From NCBI GenBank assembly GCA_965220365.1, contig OZ244823.1, positions 558,001-622,000 of the forward strand: a DNA stretch of 64,000 nucleotides. Reading direction: 5' to 3'. Positions within the stretch are counted from its first letter, which is position 1, and every line of letters begins with the position of its first letter. The notes beneath the pieces are model-generated. The model ran no database searches. It was given only the letters and a program-made list of their open reading frames with translations, and was not told where the DNA came from. The DNA is from Bin80 sp965220365. Its GTDB lineage: Bacteria > Bacteroidota > Rhodothermia > Rhodothermales > Bin80. The translations under genes and the position numbers were made by a program. This document shows positions 36,138-45,260 of the stretch, one piece after another.

Positions 36138-37170
36138 GAAGGACAAATCCGAAGGTGGAACCACTTCCCGGAAGGCTTTCGATCATTAGCTGAATGCCAT
36201 GTGCACTGAGAATGTGTTTCACAATTGCCAGTCCCAGACCCGTTCCACCAAGCTCTGATGAGCGGCTGGGTTCCACCCGGAAAAACCTCTCGGTAAGACG
36301 TGGGATATATTCAGGGGAAACGCCAACTCCATCATCAACAACAGAGACTTTGACGGATCCCTCGTGCAATCGCCGGGCGGTCACTTCAACCTGCCCGCCG
36401 GCTTGACCATACTTAATGCCGTTATCAATCAGGTTACTGAGAACTTGGCTGATATGATTGCGATCTGCAATTACTTCGGGTAGATCTTCAGGCATGGAGA
36501 GTCGCACGGTGATCTCTCTATCCGAGGCCATGGATTCCAGTGACTCAAGAACTTCCCTGCTCAATTCGAGCAGGTTGAATGGTTGCTGATCCATGGAGAG
36601 CTCCCCCATCTCGATTCGGGCAACAGAGGATAAATCTTCCGCAAGGTTTCCGAGCCGGTTTGCATTCCTGAGGACTTTATGAACAAAGGAACGCCGGACA
36701 CGCTCATCGTCCAGAGCGCCGTCCAGAAGTGTTTCTGCAAATCCCCGGATCGCAAAAATGGGTGTTTTGAGTTCATGAGACACATTGCCCAGAAACTCAC
36801 TCCGATAGTTCTCCATGCGCTCGAGTTCCTGCATTTGATTGGCAACGCGTTGATCCGCATCATGAGCAAGGTTGATCAGGTAGCTGAGTTCATCGCGCGG
36901 GAGCGCCGTCTCTTTTTTGGGGAGACTTGCGTCATTTTCGCCAATGCCTGCGAGGGTGGACTGCAAGGCAGACATGCGTTGAGTGACCATCCAATGGATT
37001 CCTACAAAGGTGACGAGCCCGATGATCGCGCTGATGGATACGACAACCCACCAAGGCATCCGAAAGCCAATCAGGGAAGCCAAAAACAGTGTAATCAAGA
37101 CAAGCAGGCTCACACGCCAGGATACTCGGTAGGCCAATAGGCCTTTGGGGACTTTTTGAGCAGGGGTCAT
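36115..37170 (-). CDS. PhoR-like sensor histidine kinase
   Basis: Membrane kinase of 351 residues: two helices (about 18-36 and 40-60) with almost no periplasmic loop, a short linker, dimerisation helix with phospho-acceptor His132 in SHELKTPI, then the HATPase with N box NLIDNGIKYG, GVGVSPEYI and GTGLGLAIVKHIL. This is the PhoR/ResE-type layout without a PAS or sensor domain, so the signal is probably membrane- or partner-derived. It is encoded 16 bp after the response regulator. Confidence 0.9.
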   Translation of the reverse strand: MTPAQKVPKGLLAYRVSWRVSLLVLITLFLASLIGFRMPWWVVVSISAIIGLVTFVGIHWMVTQRMSALQSTLAGIGENDASLPKKETALPRDELSYLINLAHDADQRVANQMQELERMENYRSEFLGNVSHELKTPIFAIRGFAETLLDGALDDERVRRSFVHKVLRNANRLGNLAEDLSSVARIEMGELSMDQQPFNLLELSREVLESLESMASDREITVRLSMPEDLPEVIADRNHISQVLSNLIDNGIKYGQAGGQVEVTARRLHEGSVKVSVVDDGVGVSPEYIPRLTERFFRVEPSRSSELGGTGLGLAIVKHILSAHGIQLMIESLPGSGSTFGFVLPTTDEIT

Positions 37171-37186
37171 GTCAGGCCTCTGAAGC

Positions 37187-37924
37187 TCACTTACGATCTA
37201 GGAAGCGGTAGCCAACACCTTTGACGGATTGGATGTAATCGGTTCCCTGATATTTCCCCAGTTTTTTGTTGAGTTTGCTCACATGCACATCAACGGTACG
37301 TTTTCCAACTTCTACTTTCATTCCCCAAACCTTCTTTATAAGATTTCTTCGCGTAAATACGACCCCGGGAGAGTTAGCCAGAAAGTATAACAGATCAAAT
37401 TCTCTGCGAGTAAAGTTGATCTGTGTCCGCTCTTCAGCGTTTTTCCGAAATACCCAATACCGATCCCGATCAATGTCAAGATCATGAATACTCAGGATTG
37501 AAGCGCCGGGAATGATCCGTTGGGTTCCACGCAGGAGGGCTTTGATCTGGGAGACAATGACATCAATGCCAAACGTTTTGGAGAGATAACTGTCAGCTCC
37601 GATATCCAATCCCTGAATATGATCCTCTTCTTCAGAACGTGCAGAGAGGAATAAAATGGGGACCGCTTTCAATCTGGAATACTTTCGAATATGCCGACAG
37701 ACATCCAGTCCGTTCATGCGAGGCATCATGATGTCAAGCACGATGAGATCAAGAGATCTGGTTTCAACGATGTCAAGTGCTTCGACACCATTCCTGGCGG
37801 TAATGGTTTTCATTCCCAACCGCTCCAGGTTGTAGCGCAACAGGTCAAGAATGTCGTCTTCGTCGTCCACGATCAGGATGGTATGGGAATCCTGAGCGGC
37901 AGCAATGGGGGAGGTTTTTGACAT
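37187..37924 (-). CDS. PhoB/OmpR-family response regulator
   Basis: 245 residues. Receiver domain with acidic residues 20-22, phospho-acceptor Asp64 in IVLDIMMP, and Lys116; the residue after it is Thr117 where nearly all receivers have Pro (SKTFG instead of TKPF), an oddity. The C-terminal winged helix (about 150-240) ends with RTVDVHVSKLNKKLG and VKGVGYRFL, as in PhoB. The gene pair with the PhoR-like kinase suggests phosphate or envelope control; no pho-regulon gene is adjacent to confirm this. Confidence 0.9.
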   Translation of the reverse strand: MSKTSPIAAAQDSHTILIVDDEDDILDLLRYNLERLGMKTITARNGVEALDIVETRSLDLIVLDIMMPRMNGLDVCRHIRKYSRLKAVPILFLSARSEEEDHIQGLDIGADSYLSKTFGIDVIVSQIKALLRGTQRIIPGASILSIHDLDIDRDRYWVFRKNAEERTQINFTRREFDLLYFLANSPGVVFTRRNLIKKVWGMKVEVGKRTVDVHVSKLNKKLGKYQGTDYIQSVKGVGYRFLDRK

Positions 37925-38123
37925 CGGAGTATTATTGGGTACATGTAGTACAAGTGAAGCAAGTAGCGAATACCAAAATTACGAACTTGCCGGTCAAAGA
38001 AATGCATCTGTTTGCCGAAGTTGATATATGTGCATTCGGAACATCTGGAGTGTTAACGGTCCAAACAGGGTTGGAGATGTCAGCGGGGAGCATTCGGAGA
38101 TGCCTGAAAAGAAGAGGGGAGAC

Positions 38124-38288
38124 ATGTCTAATGTAATACACGGAAACGATCCATTTATGGTTCCTTTTCTTTATACGGTTGAGTCAGGATTTACGACAAT
38201 TATAGGGGATCAGTTCGTAGCTTATTGGGAAGTGCAATCTGGTGGAGAACGGCTTATTTCAGTCGGCGAGACAGAGATCCAGGATTAG
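38124..38288 (+). CDS. Small hypothetical gene coupled to the SLC12-type transporter
   Basis: 54 codons from ATG 38124, preceded by a strong purine box (AAGAGGGGAGAC). It ends at TAG 38286-38288, two bases before the transporter start. The sequence (NVIHGNDPFMVPFLYTVESG, then TTIIGDQFVAYWEVQSGGE) looks like a small beta-rich domain, not a leader of low complexity. No family recognised. The 199 bp upstream are non-coding and should contain the promoter. Confidence 0.45.
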   Translation: MSNVIHGNDPFMVPFLYTVESGFTTIIGDQFVAYWEVQSGGERLISVGETEIQD

Positions 38289-38290
38289 AC

Positions 38291-40516
38291 ATGCAGGCAA
38301 CAGATCGTGGTTATGGGTTTGGGACATTACCGGTATTTCTTGCCGGAATCAGCACAATCCTGGGGGCGATCATGTTCCTTCGCTTCGGCTATGCCGTGGC
38401 TCACACGGGACTTTTGGGGGTTGTGGGGATCATACTTCTTGGCCACCTTGTGACGATTCCAACGGCCTTGGCACTCGCCGAAATCGCAACCAACCGCAAA
38501 GTGGAAGGCGGTGGGGAGTACTTCATCATCTCGCGATCGTTCGGAACAACGATCGGTGGAGTGATTGGCATCAGCCTGTATTTATCCCAGGCAATCTCGG
38601 TTGCCTTTTACATGATTGCGTTTGCCGAGGCATTCACCTGGCTGGAGCCGATCCTGGCGGATCGGTTCGGGGTTGGGTTTGATACACGCCTCATCTCGAT
38701 CCCTGCATTGCTGCTGCTGCTGGCCCTTGTGCTGACAAAGGGGGCGGATCTGGGGGTCAAGGTGCTGTACGTGGTTGCGGCGATTCTCTTTGGGACCTTA
38801 CTCCTGTTCTTTCTGGGGTCTCCTCTGGAAGGGTTTGATCGGGATGCGGTCAGTCTGACGGAAAAGATTGCGCGTCCCGACTCGTTCATCGTCGTTTTTG
38901 CAATTGTATTTCCTGCATTCACGGGCATGACGGCAGGGGTAGGCTTGTCGGGAGATTTACGTAATCCTCGCAAATCTCTGCCAAGGGGAACGTTGTGGGC
39001 GACAGTTATCGGGATGATCGTCTACATCGCAATTGTCTTCAAACTCCATATCAGCGCCTCTCCTGAGGTGATGGCGGAAGACCAGTTGATCATGGCCCAG
39101 ATTTCTGTTTGGGGACCTGCCATTCTGATCGGGTTGTGTTGTGCAACCTTGAGCAGTGCGATCGGGTCGGTTCTGGTAGCACCTCGGACCTTGCAGGCTT
39201 TGGGTGCAGACAGTACGCTGCCGGGCAAAGGATTGAATGCATGGTTGTCGCGTGGAGTAGGCAAGGCAAATGATCCTCGACATGCGACGATGATTACGGG
39301 AGTTTTGGCGATGGTGATCGTCATGGTGGGGAGTGTGGATCTTGTCGCAACCCTGATCTCGATGTTCTTTATGGTGACGTATGGGTCTCTTTGTGCGATC
39401 AGTTTCCTGGAGCATTTCGCTGCACGACCAAGCTACCGTCCGAGCTTCCGATCCCGGTGGTATATCAGTCTTCTCGGAGCCATCGTTTGTTTCCTTCTGA
39501 TGTTCCAGATCAGTCTATTCTTTGCAACGCTTTCGATTCTGGTTCTGGTGGCACTATATCAGGCATTGCGTATAGGGAAGCGAGGAGAGGGAGATTTAGC
39601 TTCACTATTTCAGAACGCGATCACGCAGGCCACCCGCTATATGCAAATTCGCCTGCAGCAGCGGCGCGAGGACCAGATCGCTGACGAGTGGCGCCCGAGC
39701 GTGATCATGGTGAATGATCGCACCTTTGATCGGCGCAGCCCGTTGATGATGCTACGGTGGTTGTGCCACCGATATGGATTCGGTACCTATGTCCATTTTA
39801 TAAAAGGTCGGTTAACTGCCGCCACGTTCTCTGAAAGTAAGGAAATCAAAGAGCGATTGCTGGAACGTGCAAAAAGGGAGCAAAGTGCAGTATATATGGA
39901 TACGGTTGTGAGCCCGTCCATTACCTCGGCGCTGGCGCAAACACTTCAGGTCCCTGGGGTATCCGGCATGTCGAACAACTCAATCCTCTTTGAATTTGCA
40001 CAACGGGATTCTGTGGATGTGGTCAAAGACGTGGTAGATCAGTGCAAATTTGCGGCAAACACGGATATGACACTTATGGTGCTTCGTCACAGCGAGACGC
40101 ATTTTGGCAGCAGAAATTCGATCCATGTGTGGCTGACATGGAATGACAGGGACAATGCAAACACAATGATTCTGTTGAGCTATATCCTTCTGGGGCACCC
40201 GGACTGGGCGAAGGCGCAGGTACAGGTTTTTGCGGCCTTGCCGGGAGTGGAGGTAGAGCGGACCAGGCAGGAGTTTGCCCAGTTGATCAATGAAGGAAGG
40301 TTACCGATCTCGGAGAAGAATATTGAGTACATGGCAATTGACAATATTGAAGCATTCCGCAGGATGGTTTTCGAAAAATCCTCCGACGCAGACCTAACGG
40401 TGGTTGGGTTTAACATGGAAGGACTTGAAGAGCGGGGGCCGGAGGTATTCACGAATCATGCAAAATTGCATGATGTATTATTTGTACGAGCTCCGAGGCA
40501 GATAAAAATAGATTAA
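38291..40516 (+). CDS. SLC12-type cation-chloride / amino-acid permease family transporter
   Basis: 741 residues in the APC superfamily. Twelve or so helices fill residues 8-430, with the Gly-rich first helix FLAGISTILGAIMFLRFG typical of Na-K-Cl cotransporter relatives, and GGEYFIISRSFGTTIGGVIG after helix 2. The C-terminal ~300 residues form a soluble SLC12-like domain (VFAALPGVEVERTRQEFAQL, then GLEERGPEVF). Bacterial members are poorly studied and the ions moved are unknown. Start placed at ATG 38291, just after the small coupled gene. Confidence 0.85.
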   Translation: MQATDRGYGFGTLPVFLAGISTILGAIMFLRFGYAVAHTGLLGVVGIILLGHLVTIPTALALAEIATNRKVEGGGEYFIISRSFGTTIGGVIGISLYLSQAISVAFYMIAFAEAFTWLEPILADRFGVGFDTRLISIPALLLLLALVLTKGADLGVKVLYVVAAILFGTLLLFFLGSPLEGFDRDAVSLTEKIARPDSFIVVFAIVFPAFTGMTAGVGLSGDLRNPRKSLPRGTLWATVIGMIVYIAIVFKLHISASPEVMAEDQLIMAQISVWGPAILIGLCCATLSSAIGSVLVAPRTLQALGADSTLPGKGLNAWLSRGVGKANDPRHATMITGVLAMVIVMVGSVDLVATLISMFFMVTYGSLCAISFLEHFAARPSYRPSFRSRWYISLLGAIVCFLLMFQISLFFATLSILVLVALYQALRIGKRGEGDLASLFQNAITQATRYMQIRLQQRREDQIADEWRPSVIMVNDRTFDRRSPLMMLRWLCHRYGFGTYVHFIKGRLTAATFSESKEIKERLLERAKREQSAVYMDTVVSPSITSALAQTLQVPGVSGMSNNSILFEFAQRDSVDVVKDVVDQCKFAANTDMTLMVLRHSETHFGSRNSIHVWLTWNDRDNANTMILLSYILLGHPDWAKAQVQVFAALPGVEVERTRQEFAQLINEGRLPISEKNIEYMAIDNIEAFRRMVFEKSSDADLTVVGFNMEGLEERGPEVFTNHAKLHDVLFVRAPRQIKID

Positions 40517-40654
40517 GCATCTCCTTGCGAATCGAATAGATCTGATGATTTTCCACAGCCAGAGAATCAGAAATCATTGAAATTCAACAACGCGTATTAT
40601 TGAACTGTAGACGAACGTGCCGACCTCAAACCACCCTCCCGACCTCTAATCCCC

Positions 40655-41482
40655 ATGCGTCAGGACATTAATCGGAATCCAACCCTGGACCTTATTCCTA
40701 TAGGAGACATTCAGATCAACCCGAAATCCCGGGATGACATCGACCGTGTGTTGCGAGTCTTGCAGAAGATTGGTTCCAGCAACTCATTGCGGGAGCAGGT
40801 ATTGTCGGTGATGAAGAAGCATATGACTGCTGCAGGGGTGCGACAGGATATTGGTCGACCGGGAATGAGCTATTGGCGCATGTTTGTTCTGATGGCGATA
40901 AAAAACACGCTCAAGTGTGACTACGATCGATTGGCAGCACTGGCAAATTCGTACATCCAACTGCGCCAGATGCTGCAGCACGGAACCTGGGAAAAGGATT
41001 ATCTCTACTCACATGTGGTCATACAGGACAACCTGGCTAAAATGACGGACGCTCTCATGCGAGAGCTCAATCCCATTGTGACAAGGCAGGGTTTGAAGAG
41101 GTTGCTCCCGCCTCCAGAGAGATCGCAAACACTCCCGCGTGCAGGGAAGAAGGCAAAGGGACCTCCTTCAGATGTCCGGCGGCTCTATGATGCAGTAACA
41201 CGATCTGTGGATACGGCGATCAAAGCCTCAAAGGCGTATGATTTCACTAGTTGGCGCCAGCACGCCTACCTGAAAAGAGCCCTTGAGAGCACCTACCAAA
41301 TGCTTGACACGTCAAGCAGCTATTCAGGAAACCCGGAGCTTGTGAAAAAATTTGTGAGAGTGTGCAGCAAAAGGATCAAGAAATGCAAGAGTACGCATGC
41401 GATGATCGCAGAAACCGATCCTGAATCCCCTTGGCTTGCCCGGTTGAGCAAGACAACCGCGGAGGCAGAGAGATTTCATGAT
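40655..41482 (+). mobile_element. Relic of an ISNCY-family (ISDol1-like) transposase gene
   Basis: The first 276 codons of the fusion gene. The match covers the N-terminal and middle helical regions of the transposase but stops before the catalytic domain, and no second half is present nearby. The frame has no stop codon, which for a dead relic of this length is unusual and hints at selection or a young event. I could not find clear terminal inverted repeats. Confidence 0.6.
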
Positions 41483-42682
41483 ATGGTTGAGCCTTACAAA
41501 GTAAAAGTAACGGTTTTGACGAATGAATACCCACCTAACATTTACGGTGGTGCGGGAGTACATGTTAAGTATCTCGTACGGGAATTAGCCAAGCATCATC
41601 GGGTACAGGTCTATGCATTCGGGAAACAGAGGCGGAGTTCAGATGCTCTCAGTGTAAAGGGAATTGTAGATACAGGAGCGCCCGAGGGAAAGGATTCTCG
41701 TTTCAACAAACTTTTCAGCACCCTGCACCGCGATCAGGCGATGGCCGCTGCAGTCGAGGACACCCAGATCATTCATTGTCATACGTGGTATTCTCACTGG
41801 GCGGGTATCCTGGTTAAGCAGCTTACCGGAGGGAAGCTGGTGCTGACGACTCACAGCCTGGAACCGCACCGGCCCTGGAAAGCAGAGCAATTGGGGCGTG
41901 CATATCACATGAGTTCCTGGATTGAGAAGACCGCATATCAGGAGGCGGATGCTGTAATTGCGGTGTCACCTCAAATGAAAGAAGACGTTGTGTCGCTCTA
42001 TGGGGTCAGCCGCAAGAGGGTTCATGTGATTCCCAATGGAATTGATCTGGAAGAGTATCAACCTACGTTTGACGAGACCGTCCTACGAAGCTATGGGGTG
42101 AACCCCGAAATTCCCTATGTCCTGTTTGTGGGGAGAATTACCCGACAAAAGGGAATCATTCACCTTCTGCATGCAATTGCTCACCTTGATCCAGGGACCC
42201 AGATCGTCTTGGCTGCTGGTGCACCAGATACACCGGAAATTGAAGCAGAAATGATTCAGGAGGTCACCAGGCTCAAAAAGAGCGACGAGCACCATGTAGT
42301 CTGGATCCGTGAAATGATGCCTCCCTCCGAGTTGATTGTGCTCTACTCCCATGCCCAGGTCTTTGCGTGTCCATCGGTATATGAACCATTTGGAATTATT
42401 AATCTTGAGGCCATGGCATGTGAAACAGCAGTTGTAGCAACCAAGGTAGGCGGGATTCCTATGGTTGTGGTGGATGGGGAAACAGGGCTTTTAGTTGAAC
42501 TTGAGGGGGATGGATTTGCAGAGCGACTGGCAGATAGCATCAATCAATTGATGCGGGATCCTGAGCGGAGTCGGACTATGGGACTCCAGGGGCGTGCGCA
42601 TGTTGAGGACAGGTTCAGTTGGGAAGTGGTTGCGAAGCAGACCGCAGCGTTGTATAAGCGCCTACTGACAAAAGAACGATAA
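40655..42682 (+). CDS. In-frame fusion: ISNCY-type transposase N-terminal half + GT4 glycogen-synthase-like enzyme
   Basis: 675 codons. Residues 1 to about 275 match the N-terminal half of ISDol1-type ISNCY transposases: IQINPKSRDDIDRVLRVLQK, GRPGMSYWRMFVLMAIKN, CDYDRLAALANSYIQLRQM, then a helical region with FTSWRQHAYLKRALEST. The DDE catalytic part is absent. Residues 277-675 are a complete GT4 glycosyltransferase of the actinobacterial GlgA/GlgM type (VTVLTNEYPPNIYGGAGVHV, KGIIHLL, PSVYEPFGIINLEAMAC). The enzyme probably builds alpha-glucan or maltose-1-phosphate. ATG 41483 (MVEPYKVKVTVL) could be the native start, making the upstream frame an IS relic; or the fusion is translated. Confidence 0.8.
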   Translation: MRQDINRNPTLDLIPIGDIQINPKSRDDIDRVLRVLQKIGSSNSLREQVLSVMKKHMTAAGVRQDIGRPGMSYWRMFVLMAIKNTLKCDYDRLAALANSYIQLRQMLQHGTWEKDYLYSHVVIQDNLAKMTDALMRELNPIVTRQGLKRLLPPPERSQTLPRAGKKAKGPPSDVRRLYDAVTRSVDTAIKASKAYDFTSWRQHAYLKRALESTYQMLDTSSSYSGNPELVKKFVRVCSKRIKKCKSTHAMIAETDPESPWLARLSKTTAEAERFHDMVEPYKVKVTVLTNEYPPNIYGGAGVHVKYLVRELAKHHRVQVYAFGKQRRSSDALSVKGIVDTGAPEGKDSRFNKLFSTLHRDQAMAAAVEDTQIIHCHTWYSHWAGILVKQLTGGKLVLTTHSLEPHRPWKAEQLGRAYHMSSWIEKTAYQEADAVIAVSPQMKEDVVSLYGVSRKRVHVIPNGIDLEEYQPTFDETVLRSYGVNPEIPYVLFVGRITRQKGIIHLLHAIAHLDPGTQIVLAAGAPDTPEIEAEMIQEVTRLKKSDEHHVVWIREMMPPSELIVLYSHAQVFACPSVYEPFGIINLEAMACETAVVATKVGGIPMVVVDGETGLLVELEGDGFAERLADSINQLMRDPERSRTMGLQGRAHVEDRFSWEVVAKQTAALYKRLLTKER

Positions 42683-42811
42683 GTACTGTTGCTGGATTTT
42701 GTCACCTGTGTATTCGGAGAACGTTGATTTTCTGGCAGGATGATTCGACAATTACATCCCTAAACGCAACGAGTGTCCGAGTCCCATTTTGATCAAGAAG
42801 TGGGTTCTTCT

Positions 42812-43756
42812 CTACAGCTCCGCCGGTCGCATGTTGGGTTTGAATTTGTCCCCAAAGCCGGAGTTGTTTGGTTCATAGGGAAGAACCGGTTCTGCATTTG
42901 CTCCGCCGTCAGGAATCTCATGGCCTAACGCCCACAGGATACCATTCAAGGCTAGCTTGCGCATGGACTCATCCTTGAAATCATACGGATGCCCAAGTGT
43001 AGTAAAGAATACCCTTGCAGGAACTCCACTTGCTCCCGTGTAAGTCTTGGTCCATGCTACCGGATTCGTAAGGGGAAACTGGTCCAAGCGCCCCGCATTG
43101 GCATGATTCGATTGTAATGCTGTGCCGTTGAGAAGCACCTTGCCGTCTCCATGAAGCCCCCACTCTCCTCCATCTACATGGTAAAGCCAGGAAAAAGCAT
43201 CAAATCCGGTCACACCACTGAGAATCGGATGTGATTGCATGTCTTCTGCAACCTCTACACGAGTCAACGGAGCTTTGCCATCATCAAAATGTCCGTGGTG
43301 AGTGATCCATTGCTGCCCGAAGACGCGCGTGGGCCAGTCGTTGTTCAGGTGCTCTCTTTCCGCGTCATCTTTGTAGAGGAATGCGTGCGTGGTCGTACGA
43401 AACCCTACCATTGGTTTTCCGGATTCGGCAAACTTCAGGATATAATGTGCCTGCGAGTCGGGGAGTGCGCGAAACCGGGTGAAGAGGACCATCATGTCCG
43501 CATCCTCAAGCTGCTCCAACCCTTCAATGTTATCCAATACATTCGGATCAATGAAACCCTCCTCATTCAACGCATAACAGACACTGACCTCAAACCCATA
43601 ATCCCTCTTTAAAATCCTGGCCAGCATCGGCATGGATTCCTCTGAGCGGTATTCCTCATCTCCGGTTACGAAGACGATATGAGGCATCGAAGATGTCTGT
43701 GCTGTACCAGTTCCCGCGAGAAATAATCCGAGCACTACAGTTAACAAAATTCGCAT
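42812..43756 (-). CDS. ThuA-domain (trehalose-utilisation-like) secreted protein
   Basis: About 314 residues from ATG 43756: signal peptide MRILLTVVLGLFLAGTGTAQ, then a class I glutamine-amidotransferase-like ThuA fold with HIVFVTGDEEYRSEESMP, GKPMVGFRTTTHAF, WITHHGHFDDG and RVFFTTLGHPYDF. Proteins of this family occur with PVC-type propellers and sulfatases in sugar-degrading marine bacteria; the reaction is unknown. An ATG 15 codons upstream (43801) gives a poorer leader. It diverges from the sulfatase gene with about 100 bp between starts. Confidence 0.85.
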   Translation of the reverse strand: MRILLTVVLGLFLAGTGTAQTSSMPHIVFVTGDEEYRSEESMPMLARILKRDYGFEVSVCYALNEEGFIDPNVLDNIEGLEQLEDADMMVLFTRFRALPDSQAHYILKFAESGKPMVGFRTTTHAFLYKDDAEREHLNNDWPTRVFGQQWITHHGHFDDGKAPLTRVEVAEDMQSHPILSGVTGFDAFSWLYHVDGGEWGLHGDGKVLLNGTALQSNHANAGRLDQFPLTNPVAWTKTYTGASGVPARVFFTTLGHPYDFKDESMRKLALNGILWALGHEIPDGGANAEPVLPYEPNNSGFGDKFKPNMRPAEL

Positions 43757-43856
43757 GATAGAGGCAGAGTTGTTTTGAGCAAGGTACGACATGAATGCCA
43801 AGATTAGGAGTAGATGGTTGTATATTAAATCAAATCATTTACAGGCGTATGCAACC

Positions 43857-45260
43857 ATGTACAGATTGATCCCTGTCCTACTTCTAATTGTCGCGTGTAA
43901 CACTCCGCAAAGGGTGCCAGTCAACGTGCTGTTGTTGTACACGGATGACCAGAGGTTTAATACCATTGGCGCCTTGGGTAATGAGGAAATCAGAACGCCC
44001 AATATGGACGCACTCGTTCAGCAGGGCATCGCCTTTACCCATGCTCATACCATGGGAGGTCAACACGGTGCACTCTGTGCTCCCAGCCGAGCAATGCTCA
44101 TGACAGGTCGGCCACTCTTTCGATTAGATGGCACGGGAGATCATATTCCACCAGAGCATGTCATGTTGCCGGAAGCGGCGGCTGAGGCAGGATACATGAC
44201 GTTTGGCACCGGGAAATGGCATAACGACCGCGGCTCCTTTGCACGGGCGTTCCAGGCAGGAGACAATATCTTCATGGGGGGCATGCATTGGCAAAATGCA
44301 GGAGGGCACGAAGCCCCCCAGTTACATGAATTTGATTCTACAGGTGCGTACCCGAATACGGCCCGCCGCAACATCGAGGGATACTCAAGTACGCTCTATG
44401 CGGATGCGGCAATTGATTTTTTGGCGGAAGCCAGCGCAATGGACCAGCCATTTTTTGCTTACGTATCCTTCACCTCTCCACACGATCCAAGAACTCCACC
44501 GGAACCCTTTGCAAGCTGGTATCATCCAGATTCAATCTCTCTGCCACCCAATTATTTACCAGAGCATCCCTTTGATAACGGTGAGTTGGAGGTTCGGGAC
44601 GAGATGCTGCGTGAATTCCCCCGCACAGAAGCAATCGTGCGGGAAGAACTTGCGCTTTATTACGGAATGATCAGTGAGCTGGATGCCCAGATCGGGCGCA
44701 TTATCGCCGCACTGGAAGAAAATGGACAACTGAAAAACACCCTTATTGTGATGGCAGGGGACAATGGACTGGCGGTTGGTAGCCACGGGCTTCTGGGAAA
44801 ACAAAACCTGTATGAGCACAGCATGCGGGTCCCACTCATCATTGCAGGCCCGGAAATTCCCGCGAATGAACAGCGTAATCAGTTAGTCTATATTTTCGAC
44901 ATTTTCCCAACTATTGCGGAGTATCTGAGCCTCCCTTTGCCTCCAACCGTTGAGGGGGAAAGCTTGCAGCCCATGATTGAAAACCCTCAGTTGCCGGGTC
45001 GTCAGGCAGCGTTTTTTGCGTATCGTGATCTTCAGCGTGGAGTGCGTACGGCAGATGGGTGGAAGCATATCCAGTATCAGGTGGATGGAATCTATACCGA
45101 ACAGCTCTTTGATCTGAACACGGATCCGCACGAGACGGAAAACCTGACAGCAGATTCCACACACGGGGCGAAGCTCTCCGAGATGCGCGAATTACTCAGA
45201 CAGGAGAGTGTTCGATGGTCAGATCCCCTAGATCTGACCATCCCCAATTGGGGCCACTAA
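43857..45260 (+). CDS. Exported Cys-type sulfatase lipoprotein
   Basis: Formylglycine-dependent arylsulfatase-family enzyme, 467 residues from ATG 43857. Lipobox LIVAC with Cys14. Metal site YTDDQRFN at 29-36, the modification motif CAPSR at 74-78 (Cys74 to formylglycine) followed by AMLMTGRP, GKWHNDRG and VMAGDNGLAVGSHG. The pattern is close to iduronate-2-sulfatase/choline-sulfatase-like S1 enzymes acting on sulfated glycans; the substrate is unknown. An activating enzyme (anaerobic SME or FGE) is not in the window. Its end overlaps the convergent S9 peptidase by 4 bp. Confidence 0.9.
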   Translation: MYRLIPVLLLIVACNTPQRVPVNVLLLYTDDQRFNTIGALGNEEIRTPNMDALVQQGIAFTHAHTMGGQHGALCAPSRAMLMTGRPLFRLDGTGDHIPPEHVMLPEAAAEAGYMTFGTGKWHNDRGSFARAFQAGDNIFMGGMHWQNAGGHEAPQLHEFDSTGAYPNTARRNIEGYSSTLYADAAIDFLAEASAMDQPFFAYVSFTSPHDPRTPPEPFASWYHPDSISLPPNYLPEHPFDNGELEVRDEMLREFPRTEAIVREELALYYGMISELDAQIGRIIAALEENGQLKNTLIVMAGDNGLAVGSHGLLGKQNLYEHSMRVPLIIAGPEIPANEQRNQLVYIFDIFPTIAEYLSLPLPPTVEGESLQPMIENPQLPGRQAAFFAYRDLQRGVRTADGWKHIQYQVDGIYTEQLFDLNTDPHETENLTADSTHGAKLSEMRELLRQESVRWSDPLDLTIPNWGH

